64,000 nucleotides of DNA from Antedon bifida (lineage: Eukaryota; Echinodermata; Crinoidea; Comatulida; Antedonidae). Shown in pieces: positions 25,194 through 40,100 of this stretch (its first letter is position 1; every line of letters begins with the position of its first letter). The DNA is taken from NCBI GenBank assembly GCA_963402885.1, contig OY727095.1:31129001-31193000 (forward strand). Reading direction: 5' to 3'. The notes below the pieces were generated by a model. It was given only the letters and a program-made list of their open reading frames with translations. It did not search any database and was not told the DNA's origin. The translations under genes were made by a program, and so were the position numbers.

Positions 25194-28100
25194 TCAACCA
25201 AGATCTGAAGATTTCTTCTCAACATATTTCACGGCCTTTTCCTTTACTGCTTTCACTGTACCATCATCGCCAAACTTCTTTTCATAGTCCAGGTAACGTT
25301 TAAAGAAGAACTTGATCTTCTTGGGTGGCAGATCGAGAGTGATGACACGCTCGAATAAGTTTCTACAAAGAAAATCAATAAATTTTGTACACAATTTCAT
25401 CTCAGAAAGAGATTCATATTATTACATTACTGTACGTTACAATCATGTTGTGTTTTATAACATCTAAATAGATTCCTTTCATTTGATTGGACGATTGTGG
25501 GTCACATGGCATTCAATAGACGATATCATATCATAGATATATTATACATCTAGTTTGTCAATTCCAAGTAATTATAAAGCAAAACAACTGAGCCAACATG
25601 GAGAGGCACCATCTGATACGCATCAATCGACCAATCAGATAAGCCAACACTCAACGAAAGAACAATTTCTTATAAAATTCTCGTATTTGAAAATGTAAGA
25701 CTATTTTATTGCCATTAACAATAGTTAACTTCACTGTGTAAAAAAACACATACATATTCTGATTTATTCATAATATTTTAGGTTAATTTTAATTTTTATA
25801 TAAAATAAAACAATATTTTGAACAGATATAAGGCAGCCATTTTGAGAAGTCGCCTAGATGACTCTAGTATTTTAGTAGCATCTCTATGTATTATATTCAT
25901 TATACTAAATGATTCATTTTATTTTTATAATGTGAATACAAACCTTGTGTTAGATGCATCTGTTTGTTTGATCACCATATCCAAATACACAGACCAGATG
26001 TCTGTGCGCTTTGAGTAACTCGACAAAACGTTGTCAAACATTGTCTTTCCACGTTCAGGCTCGCCGAACTTGAACTCCATCTGAGCAAACTTCACGATTA
26101 CATCAACATCTAATGTAAATTAACAAAAGGTTTGTTTATCAGATTTGTTTCTAGGACCTCAAATGGAAACTAACTCTTCTGTGTAAAGATTCATTTGGTC
26201 ATCCTGAATCTATTTTGATTTTTGTACAGTATTTAATCTCTGTCTACACTATCGAACTTTATGTGACAAAAAAAATGTGATGTGCCCATATATGGACATG
26301 ATGATGTCATATCACTACTATTTTTAGGCACACTTTTTGTCAAACAGAGTTTTATAAATTCAAAATAAAAACATGAAAATTCTTCACTAAACTAGTTTGT
26401 GGCATTGATATTCTCTACCGTAACATATACATTACAAGCATCGTAAACAACTTCAGATTATGGAGGAATAACTTTAAGCTCTGTCTACACTATCAAACTA
26501 GTTTGACAAAAAAAGTGTGATGTGCCCAAATATGGTAGTGATATTCTCAAATATGGTAGTGATATGACATCATTATGTCCATATATGGGCACATTACATT
26601 TTTTTGTCACAAAGTTTGATAGTGTAGACAGAGCTTTAATTAAGTAATTTTTTCATGTTCAGATTAAATTTTAGTCTTAAGAAATATCCCACTTGATATT
26701 ATTGGTCAACATTAAACAATGGCAATGATTGGTTCGCTTTAAATTAACATACGTTGTGTAGCAATATGATTGGTTCACTTACGTTGTTTGGTTTCAAGAC
26801 TTTTGAAGCTTCGTTGCATCAACTTATGTGCAGCATCTTGTTTGCCATTTTGCATGAGAAATGAGCCATAGTTTATCCAGACATCTTTGTTAGATCTAAA
26901 CCTCTTCACCATTGTAGTAAAAAGCTGATCAGCTGCCTAGAATAAGTTATTCAAATTTGCTGATGTAACTGGGGTAAACGTTTTATACATGTAAAGTGAT
27001 TAAATTGGAATTTTCCTTCTATTTTTCTTTCAATTCCTTCATCTGAGAAAATGCTTCTTCTAATAATAATACCAACAACTTAGACAGCAAAACAGACAGA
27101 AACAGTTAAATATATATATATTTATAGACTTTTAATTGTGAGGCACAGACCAAAACTTTTAGGCATGATAACATTTTCATTAGAGCAATTTTGAAATAGA
27201 ATCTTACCTCAATTTTAGTTGTTCTAAGGTAAATACTAATAAGCTGTTGGAAAACTTTGATTGGCTCACACTGTTGTAGCGCCCTCTCGAAAACCTTAAC
27301 AAGCGTTTCCTCGGTTCCATACATGTTTTCAAGATTTAGGTAGGCTACCCACACATTTAATTTCTCTTGTTCTTCCCTGTCAAGAGTGAAAGGAGTGGAT
27401 GTTTCTGTGGTCAGTTCCTTTAAGCTCTGTCTACACTATCACACTTTGTGACAAAAAAATGTATGTATATGGACATGATGATGTCATATAATTACCATAT
27501 TTGTGTACATCACACATTTTTTGTCAAACTAATTTGATAGTGTAGACAGAGCTTTACTTAATGTCACAAAAATATGGTACAATAGTGTAATATATCCCCA
27601 GGACTATTGGTCTGATTATCATACAACACATGTAATAAAGACATTCATGCATAAGTTGTAACCCAATACATCACTCACAGAATAGTTCCACCCGAGAATT
27701 ACTTGCACATCTTTCCGCAAGTATTCTCAATGTATTTAGTATAAAGTATAAATTACGTCAGAGTAGGGCTAACATCTTTTTTTCACTATACAGGACCTAA
27801 TCCTATGTCATGAGCATGTCATAGATCCTGATGGAACATTAGTATAAATTACCAACCTGAAATTGATAGTTTCAAGAGCTCTTTCAGCTACAGCCCTAGC
27901 CTTTTCAGCTTCTGTGTTCTGTAGATGGTATGCCATGAATCCAATCCAAACCATTGAACTGTTTGGTGAACTAATAAGCAAACGATTGAAGTCATCCACT
28001 GACTCTGGTTTACGATCTTCCTGCATCAAAGATTGCTCAGCCTAAAATGAACAATTAAAATGGCAAGAGTAGGTTAAAGGTTTGCATCGTTCGCTCCATG

Positions 28101-31100
28101 GTTCTGGTGGTACCTCCTAATATATTTTATTGACTCTCACCGTACATTACAGTATTGTCATATTAGAACACATAGAAAACAAATAAAACAAACAAAAACA
28201 AAATATAATTGTTTACAAAACAAAAATGATATGAATAACATCGGATAAAGGACTATAAACCGTAGATCCAGTGTACACATCTGGCTCATGTGCACTTTAA
28301 AGAACCTAGTACATCTTTTGAGACGAGTAGGGGTTTACCCCGGTGTACTAGTATACATGCAGCCATTATCTCACACAGACACATAAATCATCATGAGAGC
28401 CCCTTGATTGTCAGCATACGCTGTTTAGGGTCCCCCTCTATAAATATAAATTAATAAGTTTCCATTCTTTTGTTTTGTAATGATTATTTATGTATGGTTA
28501 TGTTTTTTGTGAATGGAAATAAAGAACCAAACAAACAAACAAGTTATAATAAAAAATAAATACAACCGCAACTAGATTTAATAAGAAAGTTCCTACCTCA
28601 GAAGGTAGCACTTTCTTAATTTATCACAATAATATTAGCAGCTACTTACACGCTGTATTTCTGCTTCTTCAGATTTCTTGTCATTGGTCTTTTCCTTTTT
28701 CATCTTTTTCTTTTCTGGCTGTAAATTAGTTTTGTTTTAAATTAATAAATGGTAACATCAATCTATTCCACTACAGAACAAGAGACATTTATATCAAACT
28801 AGTATGGCAAAAAAAGTGTGATGGGACCAAATATGGTAGTGATATGCCCAAATATGCTAATGATATGACATCATAATGTCCATATATGGGTACATCACAT
28901 TCTTTTGTCACAAACAATATTATAGTGTAGACAGAGCTTTAGTATCATACTGGTGAAATGAGCCTATTGGTAGTACTCACTAATCGAACACAAACGAAAG
29001 AGGTTTGCTTTCTCAAAGTAGTTTTTCTAGACATTTTACTCTAGTATAATATAAGATCAGATACCTCATCATCTTCCTCCTCTTCACTACTTGAGTCAAC
29101 ATCATCATCCTTGGCAATTTGACCAAGTTTGGACAGATTAACATCCCAGGAAAATCCAGAGGAAAGCTTAAGACTTGGAACTGATGTTGCCGTCTGTAAT
29201 GAAAATACATTCTATATGATGACATTTTAAAAGCAATTTCACATAAAAGTCAATACATCGAGACGAGTATGGGGTTACCCCGGTGTACTACTACACAGTC
29301 AGCCACTGTAACACACAGCCACTGATCATGACTGGGCCCACTGAGAGTACAATCTTTTACTGAAGAGGTCACCCAGTATAAAGAAATAATAATATAATAT
29401 ATATATTATAATTTCATCATAAATTCTTAATTACAGTATATCAAACTCTCTATGCCATTTACCTCTTCTTCTTCATCTGAAGAACTTTCCTCCATACCAC
29501 TGTCATCAGACTCTTTGCTCAAACGTCTCTGCTTGCATTGTCTCTTTCTTGATTCTACAAATTTGATTAAAAGAGTAAATTTATGCCCACAAAAGAAATC
29601 CTCAAATAAATTTGGGGTTACCATAAACTATTCCTGTATTTTGATCTCTTGTCAGAATTTGCTGCTAAAGACATACTGACCTTTCTTTGAAACTTTGAAG
29701 TGACCTCTAAGATGTTCTGGCACAGCATCTGGTAGTCCTGTGTCCTTTGGTAGCATCGACATGGATACTTTGTTTTTATCTTTGTTCACTCTAAGAAAAT
29801 GTAAAAAAAAACTGTTAAGCTCGACACTATTAAACTATATGTGACAAAAAAATGTGATGTGCCCATATATGAACATGATGATGTCATATCACTACCATAT
29901 TTGTCAGCATATCACTACCATATTTGGGCACATCACACACACATCAAACTAGTTTGATAGTGTAGACATTCTGCTCTATATCTACAATACATATCAACTT
30001 GATACACAATTACAAATAATTCTAACCTGATAATTTTCACAGAAACCAATTTACCAACTGGAAAAACTGATGAGAAATCTTCTATATAATATTCTGATAC
30101 ATTGTTTAGCTTCACAGTTCCAGTTACAGTTCGAGATAAACTGTATGAAAAAAATAAACGAAATACACGATGTTGTGGTTGTTTAAATCTATTGCTACAA
30201 TACATGCTAATATAATTACAAAAACCACTGAGACCCCATTTACACTTACAATTGAGTCCAGGGCTGTCCAGGATCGGGTCCAAATTTAATTGTTTGGGCC
30301 TGATCCAGTGTGTTTACACTTGTGCTCCAAACGATGGCCCTGATGATTCATTTACTTCATTTTCTCAAGCCATTGGTCATGGTTCACTAAATAAGCTGGC
30401 CCAAACATAAAAGCCACTACTGGACCCACCTTGAAAAGTGGTCTAGGGCTGCATCCGGCCCAGAGTCGGCCTAACTTTATTGCGTGTTTACTGATTGCCG
30501 AAACAGGGCCAGCCCAAATCGTAATCTTTAGATGCCAAATTTGGCTCCAACATCAACATTATAATAAACTGAATAAAATGGCCTCCTTTAAGGCGCATCA
30601 ACTATAATTAGTCTTACCATATAAACAATGCCTGTTGATTACATTCCGATACATATCCCTTACAGACTGCCCCTTCCTTCAGATCGCCCAATGACATTAA
30701 CTCTTGATCAGCGCCAGGGTCGTTATGCTTACTAATACGTGATGGCCGTAATGATAAAGTCACATTATGACGATCTTCGGCATCCAATACAGCACACCTA
30801 TAAGCACAATTTATTATTTATTTATTATTTATATTTATATATTTTTTATAAGTAAAATTGTTTATGTAAGAATATTATTGGAAAAGATTGAAATCAGAGA
30901 AGAAGATGTTCTGTAGTTGTAGAAAATCACTTTGACGATACATACGGAACATATAACATACCTTACATACTGATCTGCTTTAAAGCCTTCTAGAGGGCGC
31001 TCTTTAAGGTGATCCCTGATATCTGTAATGAACACACTACCAAAATACCCAAATGGTAGTTGAACACACAGTCGGTCAGTTAGCACCTTCTTGATACAAC

Positions 31101-34100
31101 CATTTACAATCGTCTTCTCTTTTATCTCTTTCTTTTGTTCACCTACAATGAATAAAATAAAATATTAATTTTGAGTAAACTTAAAGATATATTGTCCCCC
31201 TAAAACTTTTTTTTTTAAACTTTTTTTTTCAAACTTTTTTTTAATATGCTATTTTAATATCACATAATAGTTATTCATTTTGACAAAAAACTGGACTGAA
31301 AACAAAAATTATTTACCTGAAAAAAATTTAATTTAAAGCAAAAATACTTTTTGTCAGACAATGGTTGTTGGTGACAGACAATGGTTGTTGGTTAAAATCA
31401 AAAATTCTTTTGTCTTTTTATAATTGAAATACTTTGAATTTTTTTTTTTTTACAGAAGTGAATAACTTTATTAAAACTGCAAAATGGCCTATTTAAAGTC
31501 TGATTTTATTACTCTTCATTTTCCATGTTTGGGGGACAATACATCTTTAAATTATGTTTTATGATATGGATAATGTAATCTTATTGTTATGTAATTATAA
31601 TTTATAATATCAATATAATATCTAAAAAGTTCACCTATCATGGATAGCTGTAGCACCTTTTCTTCATCATCTAAGCCTAGCACAGTGGCTTCTACTGCCT
31701 GGCCAGGCTTCTTGAAATGTCTATCCGGGTTTTCCAACACAGATAACTTCTTGGATATGTTAAGTCGATGGATTTTACCACCAACGTACGGTGTGACATG
31801 TACCCAGAGAATATTGCTGGAAAACTAAGCAATGAAAATGTATTGTTTTCAATCTGCTATTTAATCATACATTTATAACAAAATTAGCAATATAGGAATA
31901 GGAATAATGAAACGTACCTGCTGAGTGAATACAGTGACCTGTTGACCAGGCTGGAATGAATGTAACTGTTTCTTGGCCGATACATGTCTGCTAGGAACCA
32001 CATAGTCATCCGATATTTTACTGTAATAAAAAAAATTACAGAGAACTTAAATGAAATAAATTATCTAAGTTCTTTCATATTTTATGAGCTAAGTTACTGA
32101 CAAACTTCTAGATGACAATTCAATAAATATGCAGGCTGGGACGTCTCATCAAAAGCGATTGAGTTCGCTGTAGGAGTCCCCCGGGTCTAGCATGTGTGAT
32201 GTATTGTGTTATTGTTTGTATTGTAAAATCTGGAATAAATTGAATTGAATAATAATTCATTCATTCATTTCATTTTACTTTTATTTCGGGAACGTACGTC
32301 CATAGTTACAAAATCAATTGCATCACAGAAGTAAAAACAAGTGGAAATATAAAGGCTTAAAAAAAAGACACCAGTATCATTCATCTCAGGATCTCCATCA
32401 TTTTTTTATAATAATACAATGTTCCAAAATAAAAGGCATAATTAATTACATCCGCAGTATGGTTTTCTCCTTCTATTGAACAAAAATTGGGAAAAAAATC
32501 CAACTAAATTGTTTTATATTTTAACATCATGCTTTTTCACTTTGCTTAGACCTCAACCATTAGGTTGCTGAATACTACCTTGGCTTAACGCTGAGCTCCA
32601 GGCCTAACTGAGTAAACTGATTGGTAATCTTCAGCGATCTGTTCATTCTCATCTCTCGATATCCAATCACACGCGCCTTTAAGAATTGCTTTACTTTAAA
32701 CCCATCCAGAGAACTTTTACCCTAAAACATGAAAGTTTTTATTCTTGTAATCAAAACTTTATTTTATTTTCATATTTACAATTCTCAAGCACTAAATGAT
32801 TTGAAACATGACATCATAATTGTATTATTTATCATAAGCCTACGTTAACCATTACAGTCATAATATGGTGTTAATATGATATTAATGGAGTATTAATTAT
32901 TAAAAAATAAAAATAGTGTTTGCAGACCTACTTTCAATATATTGCGCATAACTGAGTTATACAGCTTGCAGGTTTAATGAATGTATACATAGATATAATA
33001 GTTTCATTGTATACTAAATTAAAATGTGTTTATTGTACTATTTCTGTATTATTTTATTGTCTATATTTGACTTACATGTGGTGTGGGATTGTCTACAATT
33101 TCAGTAATGTGTATCCTGCCTTGAACTTTGTCATTGACCACCACATTGACCTGTCCTTCTTTCACAGAGTGGACTCTGTTGAAAAAAGAAATGTAACACA
33201 ATTAAAGAAATAAGAAGCTTTAAAAGCTGGGTTTCATGAAGGACTTAGTAGTACAATATGTACATATTTTGCAATGAAAATCCAACGCAAGCAAAAAAAC
33301 GTAGATCTCACAACAAACAGGAGCTCTGTAATTCAGGTTTTTAATTCAAGTTAACCATTACATGCACTGCTGGTCTATAGAAAAGGGCACTTCAAAATAA
33401 AAAATGGATTTGTTGAAAACCTGAACTTTGCTACAGACTTTGGGAGACATCATTATACCTGGCTTCTACAATGCCTCCTCTTGTCACTCCATATTGTCTG
33501 GCTTTAGCTTCCATCTCTTTCGGTCCAAAGCGTATAAATTTTTGACTTTCATCGTCACTATCGCAAGTTTCTTTTACAACTTCGGCTACCTGTTTTCCAG
33601 AAATAGTTCTGAAAAATTCAGAATATTATCAGTTTAAACTTAAAACCATTACCTCATACAATGTCAATAGTTTATCAATGTAAATGGTATACAGATGTTT
33701 TAATAACAATAATCGTTTATTTTATCATCATATTAGTCATCAACTACAGAACTGTGTAATAATTCATGACTTTATGTAAGTAATACCAACAATACGGCCC
33801 ATTGATTTTACAAGACCACCATCTGTATAACGAGTCCCTTGACAAACTTTCAAATGGAGTTTCCTGTCCCATAAATTATTTCCTAAGTGCAGAAATCTGA
33901 GAATACCCAGGGACCAAAGCAATTTACAATAGCATCATTTGTTTAGGTAACCATGGCAATACGTAACCAGATACAAATTAGTTTTGGTTATTAGCATAGT
34001 AGATTCTAACTTTATATTTTATAAACAAATAAAAACAACAAAATTGTCTTAAAATAGTTTATTTTTGTCTATTTTATTATGCCACATACTATAAAAAAAT

Positions 34101-37100
34101 AAGTTTTTCAACTAGATTTTTGAGGCAATAACTTGAACATGACCTACTAGTTGAAGGTCAATCCAGGTGATACAGATTGCCACACAGCTGCTAATCTGAC
34201 CTCTATTGACCTTCTAACTGTTTTAGGTCACTCAATTAGACAATGCCAGTGTGCTCCTCCCACCTTGGGAGATTAGGTTTGTCAGCATCAAGTGAAGTGT
34301 TCAAGGAAGTGTTTTTTTATATTTATTACACACGATCTACCTGTCGCACTGCATGTGCACATGTTGCGGCTGGCAGAAACAAATAATAGGAAGACAATGC
34401 TTTATACGAATCAGAGGACCAACGAACAACAAATGCTCTTTTTGTGAATAAGAATTCTGAAGTAAGTTCTTTCATAGGACAATTTTATTTTATAGTTCAA
34501 AATCAAGGTAGGCGTTTTTATATATTCCTTTTTGACCTTGTTTGTATGTAGTCAGTACCAGTATGGAACACCAGCAAATAATAACATACAGTAATTGTTT
34601 TTAAATAATTACTTTTGAGAATAAAATAATTATACAAGGGCTCTTATAGTAAAATGATATTTTGTTTATTGTATTGTATATGTCACAAAACAATAGATAG
34701 CAACATTTCTTCATAGCTCTGAAAGCAAAATTAATAACCTACAAACAAAATGATTGGTATACCTTAATATTTTTAAATATCTTCTTCTAATTTTTCATAA
34801 AGGGTATTTGTTAAAATGGCCATCATATGATGTAATAAATTTAATCGTATACTGATAACAAATTAAAGATAAAAAGGTACATTCACTTTTCATTTACCTG
34901 ATATGATTTATCAAATATGAAATTTGAGAAAGCAGTTAAGCCATTTCCCTGCAGGATGTGGAAGCATGTAATTGCTAAACGTTCCAGATACTGGCAAAAT
35001 AAATATTTTCTAAAATAACAATTAATGTTTATATTTCATAATCTTGACATGCAATACCAACCACCTGGTAAGCTTATGTTATTAAACTGTAAATATATTG
35101 TTTGAAGGTTTGCATGGCGAAATAAAATGTTGATATAGGGTCTGTTTCTGCTGCAGAGCGCCGAATAAACCGATTATTTCAAAAATGTAATTTTTATATT
35201 GACTGCATTTCTGCTCAATTTTTGCTCCAAAATAACAGTTTAAAAATCAGTGGGTGGTCGCTGACAAAAATCGTTAGAATTACCCAAAATGCAATTGGTC
35301 GTGGTGGTTAATTCAAACGTTACTGCAGTGTAGTTGACTCATCAGAAGCTGTCAATCAAATAACCGTTATTTCGTGTTGCAGCTAAGAAATGCTCAGTGA
35401 TAACTGGTTAAATGGCGTTCTAACACTGATTTGAATGGGTGTTTTTAACCCGTTATTTTTGCGCTGCCTTTTAACTGGTTACCACAAAATTGTCCTGTTT
35501 CTGCTCCCAAGAAAATGAAGTTAATTTATTCACAGAAACAGGCGGTACACCACATATATTTGTTCGATCAAAACATATTCATCGAAATGTCGATAAACTC
35601 AATAGTTCTTTTTCAGAACTAATATATGTGGTGTACCGCAAACTTTATATAACAAACTGTAAATATAGTTTACTTTTGGTATTATATTTTTTATTCAATG
35701 GTGTGTTTAAAATTGTAGTGTTTATAATTAGTTATATATTGCCATGGTATTTATAATTTTAGTTTCCTTATAGTCTAATATCACTATTTTTTTTATTGCT
35801 AAAAATATTTTTTTTATTTAATTGGCCTAGTTATTTGGCCTAATTTCAATGTTTTGGGTTCAAATTCAGTTGTTCAAATTTGCTGACCGACTGCCAAAAA
35901 ATAGTATAAATTAAATAAATCTAGGATTGTTTCTCTTGAATAACTCACTATTCTATATATAATATATTTTTCAGAATCTCTACTATAAGGAAAATGACAG
36001 CAACCAATTGGATATTATTTCTAACTTGGATTTTAACATTGATTCCAAAGAACAGGACACAGTCTTGCAATGACACTAGTATTATTTCCTGTAGATATAA
36101 CCACCAAAGTCAAAAATGCGTGTGTAAAAATTTTGACTGTATCCCACATGAACATATTTGTCTGCACGTTCTGTCGCTCGAGCTGACTTCAGGAACGTAC
36201 ACGCATATCCCATCGTATGCTTTCACCGAGTACTACCGGTTGAAGAATCTTAAAATATCGAACAGCGCAATTGAAGAAATACATGAAAATGCTTTTGACG
36301 GTTTAAACACTTTGGAAACTCTTCATTTAAAATCAAACAAACTTAACAGGATACATGATGGCGCTTTTAATGATCTTTCCAATTTAACTTCATTAAATCT
36401 TGAAAATAATAATTTGCAGTATCTCTCGAAAGGAATATTTTACGGCTTAGAGAGTTTAACCTCATTGTTTTTAAGTCACAATCCATTCAAGGATAGCAGA
36501 ATGGAATATTTCGATCAACATTTACCTTTAACTCTACTACATATGGATATGATTGACATAGATTCCCTAGAACAAGGTTGTTTTCATAATCTCCCGGATT
36601 TACGAATAATATCGTTAAAAGACAATTTTTTGAAGAGAATTCAAGTGGGAGTATTTGGTGGTTTATCTTCATTATGGAGCCTGGATTTAAGTCGAAATAA
36701 TGTAAAAACAATAGAAGAGGGTAGTTTCAAGTCCGCAAACAATCTTTCTTATGTTGAACTAAAATTCAATAATATATCAAACTTTAATGAGCTTTTAAGA
36801 GCACTTCCATCAGGACTGGTATCTCTTTCAGTGTATAGAAACGCTATCACCGATATACACGGACTTCAAACAAGGAATCTTGAAAAACTCATCAACCTTG
36901 ATTTATCAATAAATCACATCACAACTTTAAGTTCTGACTCTTTTCTAGGAATGCCGTTTCTTGAAAATCTAGATCTTTCAACGAATCAGCTTAAAACTGT
37001 AGATCTTACTTTTCTTCCACATTCTATCAAAAGTTTACAGTTATCTCACAACTTGATAGAAAATTTAATATTACCAACTACAACGACCTGTCTACCTCAA

Positions 37101-40100
37101 TTGACAAATTTTGTTTTAAAAAGTAATAATCTTGAAACTTTTCCTGTCTCGTTGATAGAACTAACTCCGAGTCTCAGTAGATTGGATTTAAAGTTGAACA
37201 ATCTTGCGTGTGATTGTAATTTCAAAGAATTTAAAAACTCAACGGTGAATACATCTAATTTATATGTTAGTTCACATTGTTCTTCAGAGCAATCGCAAGA
37301 AGAAAGTCTTGCAGAAAAAGATGTAGTAGATCTATCAAGTAACTGCATACAACCTCTTGTGAGGACGACGTTTGAACACCTGAGCATTGTTGAGGGAGGT
37401 AGTATGACCCTAAACTGCTATGTCAAAGGAATTCCATTTCCAAGGGTTACTTGGCAAGGTCCTACTGGAAAGACGTTATTCGGAAAATATGATTATGTAA
37501 ATGATATCACATTTTTGGAAATTATTGACGCTGACAAGGAAAATAATGGAACATACATTTGCTCTTCTACTAATCCTTTGGGAACCAGTAATGTGTCTTT
37601 TAATGTGTTTGTAATTCCTCAAAACCAAAATGACTTTACAACTGTAAAAATGGAAGAATCAAATTTAGGAAGTACGATAACAACGGACATAATCTCAAGT
37701 TTCTGGACAACTTTGAATACCATGATTACTTCTGAAATTGTTGAAGATACTCATGTTACTTCAATTCCTTCTCTTCAGACTATTTTTACCTTGACAAATA
37801 TAGATCAAACTATGGATGTGGAAGAAACCACAGAAATGTCAGTTGTGAAGACTACTGAGACTACATCACCTGACAGTTCCACATTAAACCTATTAACTAC
37901 AAATAAAAATAGCCAACCAAATAAAATATCAACAACCACCCAAAATACTAAAACTATAAAAAATATATCATTCTCGAGTTTGATACAAAGTAGCTTAACA
38001 ACGATCAAAAGCACCACCAAGGAAACATCTGAGAAAACAGAATCAAAACTTCTCCGTTCTTCTACAAACTCGCCAAAAAGCATGACACAACACCAAGCAA
38101 AACTTAGCAGAACATTGCAGATTTCTACGTTACCACTGGATGGCACAAGGAAGAGCCCTACAACTACAAGCAAAAATAATATAGACACAACTGTTCCATC
38201 AGGGAGCAAAAAAAGTCCTGGAGAGATTATCGCGATACCTTTTTTAATTATTTTATCAATAACGGCAGTTCTGTTTATTCTGAAATACCTTGTTAAAAAA
38301 GTACGTTCAAAATTACGCAAACCAGTAAATGTGTTTATTTTGGACGACGTTAATGAAGAGTTATGGCAGGATGAAGAAATACAAAACAATGTGTGTGAAA
38401 CTGAAATGCATGTCGGACTTTTATCAAATTTTAAAGAATTCTCATATGGATAGTAAAAGTAATGAATCATTTTACTTCATCATGTACTTATAGAGGAGTG
38501 GTAAGGTCTACTAAAAAGAGAAGTCTCAACTAGATTAAGCATGCTTATACAGTAGAAGTCTTCTTTTTATACACCTATATTAAGGGGACACCTTCTTCTG
38601 AAACAAACAAGGGGGATATGTTTAACACTTCAGCCAACTCCTTTTTAGGGGACACCTCTATTCTGGAGACACTTTCTCATGAAATGAATGAGGGGCAATA
38701 TACAGTATGTTTCAAAACTACAAGGAATGCTTATTCATTGTACACCTCTATTAAGGGGACACTTTGTTGAGTCTCAAATGTGTCCCCTTAATAGAGGTTC
38801 TACTGTATTAGAACCATTTAAAAAACAGTATTTTAGACACCCATTTGTCTACTGTACTGGGTATAACTATTATTTATGAGAGGAATGATATAAATATTAT
38901 GGTTTAACATTCTCACTTGCGACCTATAACTTTACAATGATCAATTATTACATCTGTATTGAACACATGTACAAGTGAATAAATAAACTTGGGGATTGTT
39001 ATGCCAGGTGGAAAATACTACTGTAGTAAAGATCCAACCTACACATTGCCTCCAGGGAAAAACAAAATTGGAATGATGCCTGGTAAATCATTAAACAAAA
39101 GTGGTCGACTATAAACAAAATGTCAAGATAATTACATTAAAATGTGACATTTCTATGAAACACTTGTTGAGCATTTTCTGTCATCCAATCATCAATCCAT
39201 TATCCTATTTTAAAATTATATCACTTGGGTCTAAAATAAATTGTTTATACGACAATGACCGAGATAGCTAGAAATACTTTTTTGGCATTAAAAAGGTAAC
39301 AAATGAAGTCCTACATAAAGTTGATAAAATATGTGCTTACATACCCATAAACCTTTGCTTTGAAGCACTCGCCTACTTTAAAGATATCTTCTCCACTTTT
39401 GACATCATTGTAGTGCTGCGAGAGAGTACATTTTGTTTGATTATTATTTATTAAGGATATCTCATGCTAATTACGATATGATAAAAGAAGTCTATATAAT
39501 ATAATTATTGTATTAAATGGGATAGAAATAACCGAACTATGCTCTTTCGTTCATGAAAATGCTACATTTATTGATAGAATACCATTGTGCTCAAGTTTAT
39601 TACAATATACCAATATAATTATGTTTAATATAGGTGGGAGGGTCACACGTTTGAAGGGCTGCTTCTTCTACTTTCATAACATAGCATTATGAATGTTTAT
39701 ATCAATTCAGAATGTTATCATAAACAGAAGGCTGCAAGTTTTAAAAGCATTCAATCTAAGATTGATGAGATAGGTTAACTACTATCTTGTGTTCCCCAAC
39801 AAATCATTAAAATGTGTTAAATCCGACGAATGTCTGACATGAATTTGGCATTTGTGCATGTCTAACAAACTACGTTGGTGACTACTGTACTATAAGGGGA
39901 AAAGTACTATTGAAATAGAAGAAAAATTAAGGGAAAAATCTTGTCTTCGGTATATAGGTATGGTACCACCATGTGTTCAGGTTGGAATCAGAGTATATAC
40001 TTATGCTCTATCTACACTATCAAACTTTATGTGACAAAAAAATGTGATGTGCCCATATATGGACATGATGATGTCATATCACTTCCATATTTGAGCATAT

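Larger units (their letters stand above)
33609..39344 (-). other. PDCD11 intron 17 hosting the nested LRR-Ig gene
   Basis: Phase-2 intron, with donor GTATGTAAGC on the minus strand and acceptor TTTTTCAG. The 2.3 kb before the nested ATG probably holds the nested gene's promoter and 5' UTR exon, but no exon could be placed. Confidence 0.7.

Noticed and set aside
30237..30560. Possible further transposon (less AT-rich block beginning ACCCCATTTACACTTACA)
   Set aside because: Suggestive of an element with TTTACAC-type ends, but no matching inverted end or second copy could be shown.
35490..35756. 88-codon open frame upstream of the LRR-Ig gene
   Set aside because: AT-rich, crosses the inverted repeat, no domain or good splice link to the receptor.
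35994..38453. Toll-like receptor
   Set aside because: LRRs are present but the protein has an Ig domain and a short tail with no TIR domain.
37805..38470. 221-codon minus-strand open frame
   Set aside because: Antisense shadow of the LRR-Ig stalk and tail; composition mirrors the Ser/Thr-rich repeat.
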